Positions 8,518 to 20,364 are shown, counted from the first letter of the stretch. The stretch is 64,000 nucleotides of DNA from Perkinsus chesapeaki (GCA_013115145.1 JAAPAO010000055.1:1-64000); one strand, 5' to 3'. Notes: generated by a model not told the origin, from the sequence alone. Numbers and translations are program-made.

Positions 8518-10598
8518 TCAACGACTTGTCCAAAGTGTCACTTCCAACAAGTCAGGAAACCAGCAAGCACGCTGAAGCTGCAATTTGAAGAAATCAACCG
8601 CTAGGCAGGCCGGAGGTAGAAAGGGTCCACGAGAGCACCCCAGACGCCGGCTTACCGGCGATTCTGAGGTGCCGAGAGACATAGGAGATACCATGGGGAC
8701 TGCGGGCAGCACAGCAGAAAGGTCACTGGTGTGCGCCTCCCATGAGTCATCGTATCGTCTCGGAGATTGGACCGACAGGGAAGCGGTAGATCTTGACGAT
8801 CTTGGTTGGTCTTTCTGCGCAAATGGTTGACTCGGTCTGGGAGACGTGCTCGTCTCTGACGGCGGTGGCTTCCAGCCACAACGTACGACATACAGTACAA
8901 GTGACGACTCAAATGGTGATGTTATACTGAAACAAAGACATTCGAATATTCCACTAACTCCGAGGCAGCTCTCACCAACGGTCCTTATTATGAACTATTT
9001 TTATGCCTACCACTCCTTCATCATCATCAAGTGGTGGCAATACGGAGCTCGTCTGCTCAGGCCAACAAACGGTAATGTTCGATAACACCTGATGATCAAC
9101 GGGGCATGAAATAACACCCGCCGCAGTGTGACGAAATACCACGCCCACTCAGACGAGGGAGATGCTACCACAGGAATACATCCCGCGGGGTGACCCCGCC
9201 CAGAGGGCTAAGCTATCGCGCATCCAGTGTAGATCCTACTTTTTCTGTCATGAGCGCTTTTCGCGCTGAACTTTGACTTTCGAACTGGACATAGGCCACC
9301 TGAGTTCCTGTGCCGGGTTCGGGCTCTGTGACCGCCTGAGAAGAGGAGACAATAAAATGCAGCGCCAAAATGACGATTCGTACCAGGCACTCAATCTTCT
9401 CTGGATTCGGAAAAAGTCGATCCAGTATTTTCATATCCAAGGGCCTGATTTGGGCACAGGTTCGAATCCCAGGACAGGCTCACGCTCAGGCTGATGCTGC
9501 TTACCCCTCTTCGAGTGCCCCGAAGATAGCTAAGGCGTGCGGTGTATGAAACTGTGGGGGGTCCCCAGTGTAAACGCCCTCAGGTGGTATCCCTCTAGGG
9601 GGTACAAAAACGACTTTCAACATTCGTGGTAGCGACTGAGACGGTCGGCAGATATTAAACTGGACTCGATCGTACAACCTGAACAGTTGGAACTGAGGCC
9701 GACGCTCAAAGGCTCCTCAGGCATCACAATCATACCTCTTGAAGCCTTGATAGCGATCCTGTGGTACCAAATGTTTATACTTTTCCATGAAAATAAGAGC
9801 TTCCTGTTCCCTGCCAAACTTGTTGAGTATCCCAGCCACATCCATGATAGCGCTTGTCGCCTGCGAAAGGCATCATCCATCGGAGCATCCGAACAGCGCC
9901 TTATCTTACCCGAATGCCCTTGTCGATGCAGACGGAGTGCCAGTACAATGCGCTCTTATAGTCCCGCGAGTTCTCGGCCACCTTTGCTTTGTAATATGGC
10001 GAAGAGTCCTGAAGAAGCAGAAATATATCAACAGAGGAGGAGGACGACGACATCGCCGGATTTATGTCCGCAAACGGGCAGCTGCGGGCTCAACGAATTT
10101 CAGACTTCCAAAGCTTTGCTAAATCTCGCCAAGTTGACCAGCCGATACCACAGGAGACGTTTGCCTCCCCGACGACACCACCGTGAGAAGGCCGGCCGCT
10201 CTCTGAAAGAGATTGGAGACCCTCCCAGTGGAACGTACGCGCGGAAGGGTTATAGAGCTGCTTCTCCGGTACAGGAGGATACCTCCAGCAGCTGCTGCTG
10301 ATGCTGCTGATGCCGTATCGTCAGATACTAAGTCAGGTCGAACTCGTCGAGCTCTGATATGTGACGTGACAGAACCCATGACAGGGCTCACCACGCCGCT
10401 TAAGGCCCCAGAACTGAAGCCATCCAGCGGCTCATCCTGTGCAAACAAAGCGGCCGCGGCGGCTGGGATGTGATCAGACACCAAGAACCCCTCTACGGGG
10501 GAAGGACCGGCTAGCTCATGCTGGCGATGATGATGAGACGCAGAGCCGCCCCGTTCGAAGTCGACCATGGGAAAGATTTGGTGATAAGGGAACGACAA
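8518..10598 (-). CDS. Helical-repeat protein with RRM-like domain, multi-exon
   Basis: At least eight minus-strand exons join in frame. A Ser/Ala-rich leader (10598 to about 10130) may be the first exon; alternatively translation begins at an ATG near 10050 (MSSSSSSVDIFLLLQ). Next comes a TPR-like helical part (SPYYKAKVAENSRDYKSAL, then SAIMDVAGILNKFGREQEAL). An RRM-like fold follows: HALAIFGALEEGPLDMKILD, then VAYVQFESQSSARKAL. A Ser/Pro-rich tail ends LLEVTLWTSR. The intron at 9445-9504 carries an antisense tRNA-like motif. TPR plus RRM suggests an RNA-processing or RNA-binding role, but I do not recognise the exact family. The join between the leader and the TPR part is uncertain. It lies downstream of SEC13 on the same strand, 217 bp away. 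Confidence 0.6.
9445..9504 (-). repeat. 60 nt intron containing an antisense tRNA-like box B
   Basis: Read on the minus strand the segment starts GTAAGC and ends AAATCAG, and removing it keeps the frame (...ALEEG|PLDMK...). On the plus strand it contains GGTTCGAATCC (9459-9469) with the flank GGGCACAGG, shared with the element at 8194-8204. See findings. Confidence 0.6.
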
Positions 10599-10814
10599 AA
10601 GAATCCCAGAGTGATTGAGTCACGAACCAGACGCTTTTCTACAAGAACTAATGAAATCTTTACTCAGCACAGAGATCATCACCATCACCACCCTCATCAT
10701 TCACTTAAGCAGATCCCAGTATCGCCGCGGCAACATTATGAGGATCCTGGGCACCGTTGGAGTCCGAGCCGTAGGCCATGGGGCCAGTCTCGCCACCTGT
10801 GGTGGGGTCCGAGG

Positions 10815-13800
10815 CTATTCCTGAGGAAGGGGGCCTAGGGTAACAGAATTTGGGAACCTTGCCTACCTTGCTCGTCGACGCCAGAGATATGAACGAACTG
10901 CCCGTCAACATTCTCCTTGATCAACTCCACTGTATTATCAGCCAATGCCACGGCCAGGACCTGCACAGGAGTAGGGGGAGTAGACAAGTAGCGTTCGCAA
11001 TCTGACACCAGCGGGAGTCTATCTTAAAAGCAAGAAGAGCAGAAACGGCGGAGCTCCTTGGTCCTTTTATAAAAGATACAATTATGGTTCAAGTTGACAA
11101 CATATAACAGCTGTAACAAAATATTGTTTAGAGGGCGACGAGTCCGGAGGAAGGGTAATAAGTGACCATGACTGATCGAAGCGAACCCCCGAACTATATC
11201 TTCCTCGAGCGACACAAAGAAGGGGACTTTGCGCACATTCTGGCGCCTTATTCCTCCCGGGATTTCCGGGCGCACATTTCGCTGCACGCAAACCCGCGCA
11301 AGACTGCCCTCGATCGCTCCAGAATCTCAAGGCGTTCGTGCCAGAGATTGCCAAACGAACACTCCAGGAGCTCCGCCAGACAGATATGCTCGAGCCTTCT
11401 CATGCTTACCGTGCCGGTGATGCTCCAACTAAGCCGATAAGCCGCCGCTTTCATGTGAAATTCCTGGGCAACTTTCCAGCTCTGACCCTCCATGTCACAT
11501 TGCCAAATCTGACAAAATAATAAAGTGGAATCTATTAATACCACAATCTCCGCAATGGGTGCCTACACAGTGTGTAGTACACACGCCTGCAAAATTTAAA
11601 CTCAATCTTTTCCAGCCCCGAGCAACCTCGATAGCGCGGCGATTGTGTGCTCGACTATGGCGCACAACCCATGTTTTTGAACAGGTGCTCTCAGAAAGAG
11701 GAACCCATGTTTTCGTCGGTGCCGACGAAAACCCCCACAAACTCACCGACTCAAAAACACGCAGCACATGAAAGCACAAAGAATGATACGCATCATCACT
11801 CGAGGAATGCTAACTCGTGGTAAGCCTGGACCTGTAATTTTGTGACAATCGACTAGACTAGAATGTACTGGTGTAACTATGGGGTTGCGGGGAAAGTGCA
11901 GCGAGAGGTAACCGTACCGTCGGGATGCCGGCGATTCGGCGAGCAACGCAAGTAGTTCTGTCCCGATAAGTGCTGGTCTAAACCACATTCCGCTTTTCGG
12001 GGAGCATATATGGGAGGCTAGGAAAACAGCAGCGCTGCGTGTCCGGGGAGAGGTTCTAACTAGCCCAACTTGGGACCCAAGTTACACATGGCTGTCCACA
12101 TGGACAGCGGACAGCACAGTGCGTTGGCCTCCCGTCGTTCTACGCACGCGTGCCGCCCAACTCGGATTGTGTATCACGTGAGACCCACAGGACATTTCGC
12201 AGAGTGATAACGCCCCTATTAAAATGCCACTACAGACATTCGTGGGACATAGCCCAAGAACATCTACAAGCACTCACCACGACACTGCCGTCCTCCGAGC
12301 ACGAAGCGATATGCTGCGTTGGGATACCAGCGTTAGGTCTCCAGGCAACATCTCGAACCTGAGCATTGCTCCATGATGGTCGTCGTCATCCCCCTCATGA
12401 CTTACAACATCGGTGTGCTTTCCCGACGGCATTTGCGTCTCGGCGCTCCATTCGCCTGTGGAGTCATCCATTCGCCAGATCCGGACCTGACAACCGAGTC
12501 TTAACACTACGGAGGAGGCGGGGGCGGCGGCGACGGCCACAGACACTTGTGAGCTTCGCCGCGCTCGAGTAATACTAGCGCATATCCTGCACTCAAAAAC
12601 GGGAACCAAGTGATAGGAAATCCGAATAGTCCATGTGTAGAGTTGCCGGGCCGGGAAGTGAGTTTACCTGGTTATCATTGCCGCCAGAAACCAGCCTTCT
12701 TGGACCGACTTGATCATCGTTGGAGGGTTGCTGTTGAACCTGAGCGCGATCAACTCGGCATCCACACAAAGCACCGAAATTATCGCTAGATTCAAAATAG
12801 GTCGGACTGCTCGCCCTAACGTGAAGGGGTAGAAGCTTACCGCTGGTCCTGACGCGAGGGTTGCCGGGGTAGTGGCTGGGCTCCATGAAACGGCGAGCAC
12901 GCCTCCAAGATGAGCATGTGGGATTACCCTAACAACAAACACGGATGTTGTGAACGCTGCACTAGGCAGCCAGAGAGTCGGTGCTGGTAAATATCTAACG
13001 CTTACTCGGTTCATTGATAAGTACTAATTCAGCATAAGCCCTATAAGAGCAAGCTATCGCAGTTGGAAGAAAAATGATGTACCAAATCACAGTCGGCGAA
13101 GGGAAGCCACCTCCCTACTAGAACGGAATTGGGCCAAAGCTAATGCAGATTCTTAGTCCTACGGGCATAACCTTATGCCAGCTGAGAACCCCCCCCCCCA
13201 TAGAGGGGAATAGAACCAGCTGTATTGATATATAATAATACTACTACATATAATACCACTATTTATGATTTATGTACTCATAGCGCTCAAGGACCATGAA
13301 TCAACAAAATATTAGAAGCTAATTATTAGCTATATAATCCCGCAGGACGATTTGTGAAGTGTGAAGGCCGCGGGTTCGAATTCCACCGCCGACATCTCAC
13401 TTTCTACTCCACGTGGCCATCTGTTCATGAGTCAGGACGGAAATGCTGCCATCACTGGACCCAGCAGCCAGAACCAAGCCGTATTCCCACGGGGCGAACG
13501 AACAGGTGTTAACCGAGGCGGTGTGGGACTGGTCACGGTATCTGAGTCAAGCCTAGTGCATGGCGGATGTGGCGAAGGTCGAAGGAACTCCGCGGCGTCA
13601 ACGATAAGTAAAGATGAGACAGCTATATGAGATGTTCATGGCTTATATTATAGACTTGATAACGGAGAAGCGAGGCATATGTATACTGCAAGCTTCAAGC
13701 AAAGATACCCTCCAGAGAGATACAGCCAACTTGGGACCCATAAGACTGGGAAAAGTCGATGCATCAATGTCCTCATTCAACTGGAGGTCTTTATGAATGT

Positions 13801-14529
13801 TAGCGGATACACAGCGCCTCATGGGAGAGGCGGTCATGATAAAAGTACCACTCATCAGTAGTAGTGTGCGCGACGTAGTAGTTTATTACTAATACATTAA
13901 GTGAATGAATGCAGTAAAGTAGAACCATAACAACAATATATAACACTGGACATTAAGATGATATACTAATACGCCCCCTCCCCGTGGATCCAAGCCGATA
14001 GCTTACAGTTGCTCCCATGTACTGGTCTGTTGTTGATGATGATAACCACCAGTGACCTTCTCTCTCCATATGATAATCTGACACATTGGTTCCCCCCCCC
14101 AGACCCTCCACCATCATCGACCCTACCTGTCTATCGTACCCCACAGAAGCGATTACGCTGCCGTACATCGGGTGAGCCCACGACACCTGCCAGACTGGCG
14201 AGCTGTGCCCACGTAGTTCGCCGAGGAGGACCTGCTGCTCCGTACCTGGAAACTGTCGTTACCAGGAATCGAACCCACGGTCTTATCAGCTTACTGACGT
14301 CCCAAATCCGAACCGTCGAGTCCCCGGAGGCAGTCGCCAAGCGTTTGCCGTAATAGTCCAGCTGAGCATCATGAATAGGTCCGGTGTGGCCCGTGTCGAA
14401 CGAACAGGAGACCGGTCCCGGAGGTGGCGGCGGAGCTGCTTGCTGCTGAGGCTGCTGAGGCATTCCGAAGGTGTTTATCGGTGGAGCACCGCCTGCCGAT
14501 CTCTGCTGTGGTAGCGTTTGTGGCATCAT
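10815..14529 (-). CDS. SEC13: Sec13-like WD40 protein of the COPII coat / nuclear pore
   Basis: A Pro/Gln-rich leader of about 45 residues precedes a Sec13 WD40 propeller that can be traced through many short exons. In order: HTGPIHDAQLDYYGKRLATA and STVRIWDVS; LLGELRGHSSPVWQVSWAHP; ASVGYDR; NTCSFAPWEYGLVLAAGSSD with GSISVLTH; HLGGVLAVSWSP; GPRRLVSGGNDNQ then VRIWRMDD; VRDVAWRPNAGIP with HIASCSEDGSVV; IWQCDMEGQSWKVAQEF and LSWSITGT; VLAVALADNTVELIKENVDG. The product ends about VDEQGPLPQE at 10815. Sec13 pairs with Sec31 in COPII coats and with the Nup84 complex at pores. The leader before blade 1 is longer than in yeast or human Sec13. Two introns contain tRNA-like motifs. An exon carrying the VIIW-type strand between ASVGYDR and TWEQL was not located. 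Confidence 0.88.
13360..13400 (+). repeat. tRNA-like box B antisense within a SEC13 intron
   Basis: GGTTCGAATTCC begins at 13373 in the context GCCGCGGGTTCGAA. The segment lies inside the SEC13 intron that follows the GSISVLTH exon (donor GTAGAAAG), antisense to the gene. There is one deviation from the box B consensus. Confidence 0.4.
14246..14294 (-). repeat. 49 nt SEC13 intron containing a tRNA-like T-arm
   Basis: On the minus strand the intron runs from GTAAGCTGATAAG to GTTTCCAG and contains GGTTCGATTCC (14265-14275) in sense. Splicing joins IWDVS to TEQQVLLGELRG in frame, as in Sec13 proteins. The piece looks like the 3' half of a tRNA. Confidence 0.6.
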
Positions 14530-14736
14530 TTATGCGCTAAAATATAAGGTAAAAACTGCTACTGTTATTGGGGGCACTTCAACAACACGGAACTGCTGAT
14601 GCGAAACAGTCGCCCTGCCCGCCTGGGAGGGCAGCGGTGATGATGAAGCTACTACGAGGGATGAGGTCAAAGTAATACACATAATGGTGCTATGAATCGT
14701 GCCTATCGACAAATCTAAACACACCACAAGCCGCGG

Positions 14737-16223
14737 TCAGAAAGTGAGCATCTCCATCAAGCTCGAGGTAGCGGCCGGGACCTGATGCCTGGCCGCTGGG
14801 CCCTCCATCCCCCCGACTACCCCACCGCCTCCGCCGCCGCCGTAGCGTAGCAGCAAATGATCGGTTCTGAAGCAAGATGGACTTCACTCGACCGCGCCAG
14901 ACCTACCTGTTTGCCCAGAGCAGGCAGGCGGTCCTGTAGGTCTTTCTGGCACTTCGTCGCTGCTGAAGCGCCTCTTTCTTCCCCTCGCTCTCAGTTGACG
15001 TCTCCGTATTAGAACCCTCAGCAACTTCCTTCTTTGCTTTGCGAGCTGCTGCTGCTGCTGCCTCCGCTGCATACGAGGACCCCCCTCGAGATTGGTCAGG
15101 ATCGCTACAGTCAGCCGTCGACATCGATGATGATATCCGAGGGGCAAACGAGGCGGTGACCTCCAAAGCCGTGGTCGAGGTGTTGAACAGCCACTGCGGG
15201 TGATCGGCGTTCAATAGCATCCTCAAGACAAGACATCCGAAGTCTTGCTGAAATAATAACAAGCTCTGGGAATCTTTCGCACTATGAAGAGTTCTACATG
15301 CGTGACAACAAGAAGGGTATCCACATCGCGGGACGCCGCCATTTTGTAGATCCACTCGACGACCTTCCTGGCCCGCCCGAGCATTTGTTGGAGGGTCTCT
15401 CGGCCCTGGGTGGGATCGTACCAGCCGTCCTGATGATATATATTAATAATACCGGGAATTGAACCCTAGACCATCCGTATAACAAAGCAACACCCTAACC
15501 TCTGGCCCATATTACCTCCATAGAGCTGGAACACTGCCACTCGCTCCCGAATTCTTCCCGAATTTCACTCGCAGTCATCCCCGATAGCCCAATGAACGCC
15601 GCACCCGCCAACTCTTCTATGCTTCGCGCTCGACTCTTGCCGTCACCGAGCGAAGAAGGCAACTCACGATTCGGGTTCGGCGCAAAGCAGCCACCAAACT
15701 GAGATAATATTACCATATTTCCTTCGTATCTTCCCCGCACTACCTCGTAAAACAACGGTTGTACGAATGCTCCTTTAAAGTCGATGCCCTCTATCCCACC
15801 CGCCAGAGCATCAAGCAAAGGCTGTGCCGTCTGAAAGGAGCTGTCTGTCACCTACTCTCAGCGATTATTACCTCAAGAGCTCTCCGCATAGGGCTCGAGG
15901 CCAGCATAACTCGATTAGCCCTATCACCCTCCTCTTGCCCCCCATAACCACCCGGTATTGCATTTATCGGTGGTGAAGGCGTCAATACAGTGTGCCGAAC
16001 CGTTCGAGCCAGTGCTTCCGCCTGGAGCTTACCTATTTAAAAACGCTAGTAAAAATGACCAGGGAGGAGATGCATTACCGACGTCCGAGATACCCGGATC
16101 AATGGAGCGTATTTGGTCGTAGTGGGCCTCCGCTGGCTTAGCCTGGCCGCGGTGCTTGGCTAGCAGGTCCTGCCAGAGCTGGTTATTGTAGCTCTGTGCG
16201 TGCCTTATGAACACAATACGCAT
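14737..16223 (-). CDS. Histidine phosphatase superfamily (phosphoglycerate-mutase-like) protein
   Basis: Starts MRIVFIRHAQSYNNQLW; RHAQS is the catalytic RH(G/A) motif whose His is phosphorylated. It continues with DPGISDVG|KLQAEALARTV (family: D.pLt..G..qA..La), VMLASSPMRRALE (the SSPxxRAxET motif), PLFYEVVRGRYEG and LLVVTH, the second catalytic His. The residue after VTH is normally Gly; here a splice gives VTHQDFGCLVLR. The last exons give an Ala/Lys-rich stretch and a run of seven Gly before the stop. Six or more exons; the intron at 15430-15515 is a tRNA-like element. Substrate is unknown: small phosphometabolite, phosphoprotein or inositol phosphate are all possible. About 200 bp upstream of SEC13 on the same strand. 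Confidence 0.8.
15430..15515 (-). repeat. 86 nt intron that is largely a tRNA-like sequence
   Basis: Starts GTAATATGGG and ends CATCAG on the minus strand; splicing keeps the phosphatase frame (SSME|DGWYDP). It contains an A-box-like TGGGCCAGAGGTTAGG and a B box GGTTCAATTCC (15455-15465) at tRNA spacing. The 5' segment GGTAATA can pair with TATTATT just after the T-arm as a 7 bp acceptor stem with two G-U pairs. The anticodon arm is degenerate. The tRNA-like 5' end coincides with the exon/intron boundary. Confidence 0.65.
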
Positions 16224-17137
16224 GACGCAATCAATTAATAGGCTCCAACAGCACAGGCCAATTAAAGGGAAAAATAGAAGGAGGTTTAATAATACAAACT
16301 ACCCGAGAAAAGCTTCCATAACAGATCGGCATAGCACCTTCTAAGAGCCCTTCGAGTCGGCTACCGTCGTCAAAGGTTTGCTAAGTACCGAGGGGAATTC
16401 CGCAAGGCAAACGATCGGAAGGAGCCAATGCGTTTGCCTGAGACACTAGAGCCTTTGAGGATTGTACAACGGTACCGCTCTGTGTGAATGTGAGTGTGAA
16501 TGGACTCTAGTAACCTGGTCCAGTTGTCGAGGATAAAGTCCAAATTTCGCAAGTCGATTTGGCAGCAAGTTCATTGGTTACCACCCTTCACTGGATACTA
16601 GGTGGCCGGAAGAAAGTGCTGGAGCGAATTGGCCGGCGTAAGGTAACAAAAGCACTGTCACTCCACGGCGATTTAACACCTACCCGATTCGGAGGAACTA
16701 CGCTGCCATAATTTGTCTAAAATGCTGTGCTAGTTCGAATATTTGGCGCACGCCTCGAAATACATGCCAACGCAGAATCTCCTGTTCCTTCGGACTGATC
16801 GTTGTTGTTGTTGGTGAGGTTCTTGAGATGATACTACGTACCATGCGTATCTTTTATATATTAAAAACCCAAGAATTTGAGCAATTCAGCGCTCATTCTT
16901 GTTGCGCTAAACTTGGCTCCCGAAAGAGTCGTCCCGCTCTACCACTGCCGGTATTGAACAATGACGGGCATACACACCTTTGCTGTCGATCCTTCCGATC
17001 ATCTGTAGTCCGAATGAGATGGGTTCAGGGTTCATCAGGATTCTTACAGTTGTAGCGTCGCTCTGAACAACCAATTGAAGCACCCTACCGTCTCAATTCA
17101 TCACATTGCCGTCTCCTCAGGGACATACCCTTTTCTA
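16224..17137. other. Intergenic region between divergent genes
   Basis: Separates the minus-strand histidine phosphatase from the plus-strand acyl-CoA dehydrogenase gene, so both promoters should lie here. Frames are short and unconvincing. A GTTGTTGTTGTTG run is at about 16803. A 5' non-coding exon for the dehydrogenase is possible, since CTCCTCAG stands just before the chosen start. Confidence 0.5.
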
Positions 17138-20134
17138 ATGTCTATGATCGAGCAAGCCAAGCGTATGGGGGTCAACACCGAGGTGTTCGGTGATGCCTCT
17201 CCCTTCGGCGATCCTAACTGGTACCAGTCCTACAACACCCCCTTCTACAACGACTCTCACAAGCGTCTTCGTGCCTTTATGCGCAAGCTGGTTGAAGAGA
17301 AGCTTATGCCACACGTCCACGAGTGGGACGAGAGTTTCGAAATCCCGCGTGAAGTTCACAAGATGCTCGGCCAGACCGGCATCAATGTGCTGGCCATGGG
17401 CCACCCCTATCCGGTGGAGTACCAGAGCCCCCCAGAATGCCTCAAGGGCGTAGAGTTGGACACCTTCCACGAACTGGTTTTATGCGACGAGCTGGCCAGA
17501 GCCGGCAGTGGTGGCCTGGCCTGGGGTGTCGTTGGTGGTCTGACGATCGGTCTCCCCCCTGTCCTGAGATTCGGCTCGAAGGCCATGAGAGACCGTGTTG
17601 TACCCGAATGCCTATCTGGTGAGAAGATGATATGTTTGGCGATCACCGAGCCGACTACTGGATCTGATGTTGCTAATATCAGATGTAGTGCAAAGAAGTC
17701 ACCTTGTGGTAAATATTATATTGTTAATGGTGAAAAGAAATGGATAACGAATGGCATCTGGGCTGATTACTTTACCGTAGCTGTCCGTACTGGTGGCTCT
17801 GGTATGGGTGGTATTAGTCTAATGCTTATTGAGAAGACTATGCCTGGTGTTACTACTAGAAGAATGAAGTGTTCTGGTGTATGGTCATCTGGTACAACAT
17901 TTATATCATTTGATGATGTTAAAGTTCCGGTAGAGAATCTAATTGGTAAAGAAAATAAAGGTTTCAAGTACATCATGCACAACTTCAACCACGAGCGTCT
18001 AGCTCTCTGCACCCTCACTAATAGGTTCGCCCGTGTCTGCTACGAGGAGGCTCTGAAGCACGCTAATAAGCGCAAAACTTTCGGCAAGACCCTGGTGCAG
18101 CATCCGGTGATCAGATTCAAGCTAGGTGAGATGGCACGTCAAATTGAAGCCACTCAGTGTTGGATGGAGCAAGTGGCCTATCAAGTTGGCACCATGCACC
18201 CATTGGAGGCTAACATGAAGCTCGGTGGTGTAACTGCATTATTGAAGGTTCAATGTACAAAAGTATTTGAATATTGTGCAAGAGAGTCTGCTCAAGTATT
18301 TGGTGGATTATCGTATTCTCGTGGTGGTGTTGGTGAGAAGGTTGAAAGGCTTAACCGTGAAGTTAGAGCGATGGCAGTGCCCGGTGGAAGTGAGGAGATT
18401 TTACTCGACCTCGGAGTCAAGCAGATGTCGAAGCTTGCTGAGATGGCCAGCGCTTTAGTCGAGCAGGTAAGATTCTCGAAAGCTCAAGTTTTGCTCTTCG
18501 TGTTCATTCAGTTTTGGTGTGATTATTATTACTTTTCAGGCCGAGCAGGAGAATGCCGGTAATAAGAAGCAGATGGCCATGGCTCGAGCGATGGGCGTCA
18601 ATACCGAGGTTTTCGGTGATGCCAACGCCTTTGGTGATCCGTACTGGTACCAGGCCAATAATAGCCCCTTCTACAACGAGACCCATAGGAAGCTTCGTGC
18701 TTATGTTAGAGAGCTATTTGAGAAGGAGATCATGCCCAACGCCTTTGAGTGGGATGAGAATCTTGAGATTCCCAGAGAGGTAGGAGGAGACCGCGCAGAT
18801 TCTTACAATTCTCCTATTACTTTACTTTTTATACTGCGTCATAGTAGTTCACCTCCGCTGGACAAAAACATATATGGTGCGCACTGTCGAATGTTCTCCT
18901 CCCAAGATCGCCCGTACATCTGCACTTCTTTCGCCTTGTTATGAGGCCATATCTTCCATATGGTACCATTTATCGCCTGTTTCAGGTCCACAAGCGCATG
19001 GGAGCTCTCGGCCTCACATGTCTGGCTATGGGTCACCCTTATCCAGTTGAATACGGCAAGCTCCCTAAAATCCTTGAAGGCGTTAAGATCGACGTTTTCC
19101 ATGAGCTCATTGTATCTGATGAGCTCTGCCGATGTGGCAGCGGCGGAGTGGCCTGGGGTCTCGTTGGTGGTCTGACGATCGGTCTCCCCCCTGTCCTGAG
19201 ATTTGGCTCGAAGGCCATGAGAGATCGTGTTGTACCCGAATGCCTATCTGGTGAGAAGATGATATGTTTGGCGATCACCGAGCCGACTGCTGGATCTGAT
19301 GTTGCTAATATCAGATGTAGTGCAAAGAAGTCACCTTGTGGTAAATATTATATTGTTAATGGTGAAAAGAAATGGATAACGAATGGCATTTGGGCTGATT
19401 ACTTTACCGTAGCTGTCCGTACTGGTGGCTCTGGTATGGGTGGTATTAGTCTAATGCTTATTGAGAAGACTATGCCTGGTGTAACTACTAGAAGAATGAA
19501 GTGTTCTGGTGTATGGTCATCTGGTACAACATTTATATCATTTGATGATGTTAAAGTTCCGGTAGAGAATCTAATTGGTAAAGAAAATAAAGGTTTCAAG
19601 TACATCATGCACAACTTCAACCACGAGCGCTTCTCCCTTTGTGTCCAAACCAACCGTTTCTCTCGTGTATGCTACGAGGAGGCTCTGAAGCATGCTCATC
19701 GCCGCAAGACCTTCGGCAAGCCCCTTATCCAGCATCAGGTTATCCGCTGGAAGCTCGCCGAGATGTCGAGGCTAATCGAGGCAACGCACGCCTGGCTGGA
19801 GAACATCGCTTATCAGCTTTCCACCATGCATCCATTGGAGGCTAACATGAAGCTCGGTGGTGTGACTGCATTATTGAAGGTTCAATGTACAAAGGTATTT
19901 GAATATTGTGCAAGAGAGTCAGCTCAAGTATTCGGTGGGTTATCGTATTCTCGTGGTGGTGTTGGTGAGAAGGTTGAAAGGCTTAACCGTGAAGTTAGAG
20001 CGATGGCAGTGCCCGGTGGAAGTGAGGAGATTATGATAGACCTGGGAGTTCGACAGATGCGCAAATTGGCGGAGATGGCTCGGACCATGGTGGCCGAGGC
20101 GAACGATGGCAACGAGGCCCCCAGCAGGCTTTAG
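17138..20134 (+). CDS. Two acyl-CoA dehydrogenase units fused in one reading frame
   Basis: Three exons: 17138-18466, 18540-18779 and 18986-20134. Each half is a complete acyl-CoA dehydrogenase-like unit of about 440 aa: leader MGVNTEVFGDA, N-terminal helices, VVGGLTIGLPPVLRFGS, the FAD/substrate motif ICLAITEPTTGSDVANI (ITEPTAGSDVANI in unit 2), YYIVNGEKKWITNG, then KTFGK, and the C-terminal AQVFGGLSYSRGG and MAVPGGSEEI. The intron between them (18467-18539, GTAAGA...TTTTCAG) joins ALVEQ to AEQENAGNKKQ with no stop, so a single double-length polypeptide is predicted. Acyl-CoA dehydrogenases desaturate acyl-CoA with FAD and pass electrons to ETF; the acyl specificity here is unknown. Alternatively these are two genes with a missed stop, but the clean splice argues for fusion. 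The start is the ATG before SMIEQAKRMGVN. The blocks 17531-17997 and 18194-18400 are nearly identical to 19163-19629 and 19826-20032. Confidence 0.85.
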
Positions 20135-20364
20135 GCGAACGATGGAGGCATCCTCCTCATCGGATTTGTTGTTAGTGTTATCTCATTGATACGATTGCCC
20201 TCCACCGCCGCCGCTGCCGCCCACTTCAAGATTTGTTTTCGGTCGTGCAATAGTCGTCCCAACATGTAGTCAATTTTTTAATAGCTATTTCCAGTGTCGA
20301 GTGGACAGTCAATTGAGGTCGCTCCACCAGGGTGACCTTCCTCGGCAAAATGATAAGATAGAAT

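Noticed and set aside
10213-12572. Plus-strand frames over SEC13 and the RRM-like gene
   Set aside because: The minus-strand exons give recognisable Sec13 blades in order, and the plus frames have no consistent protein features.
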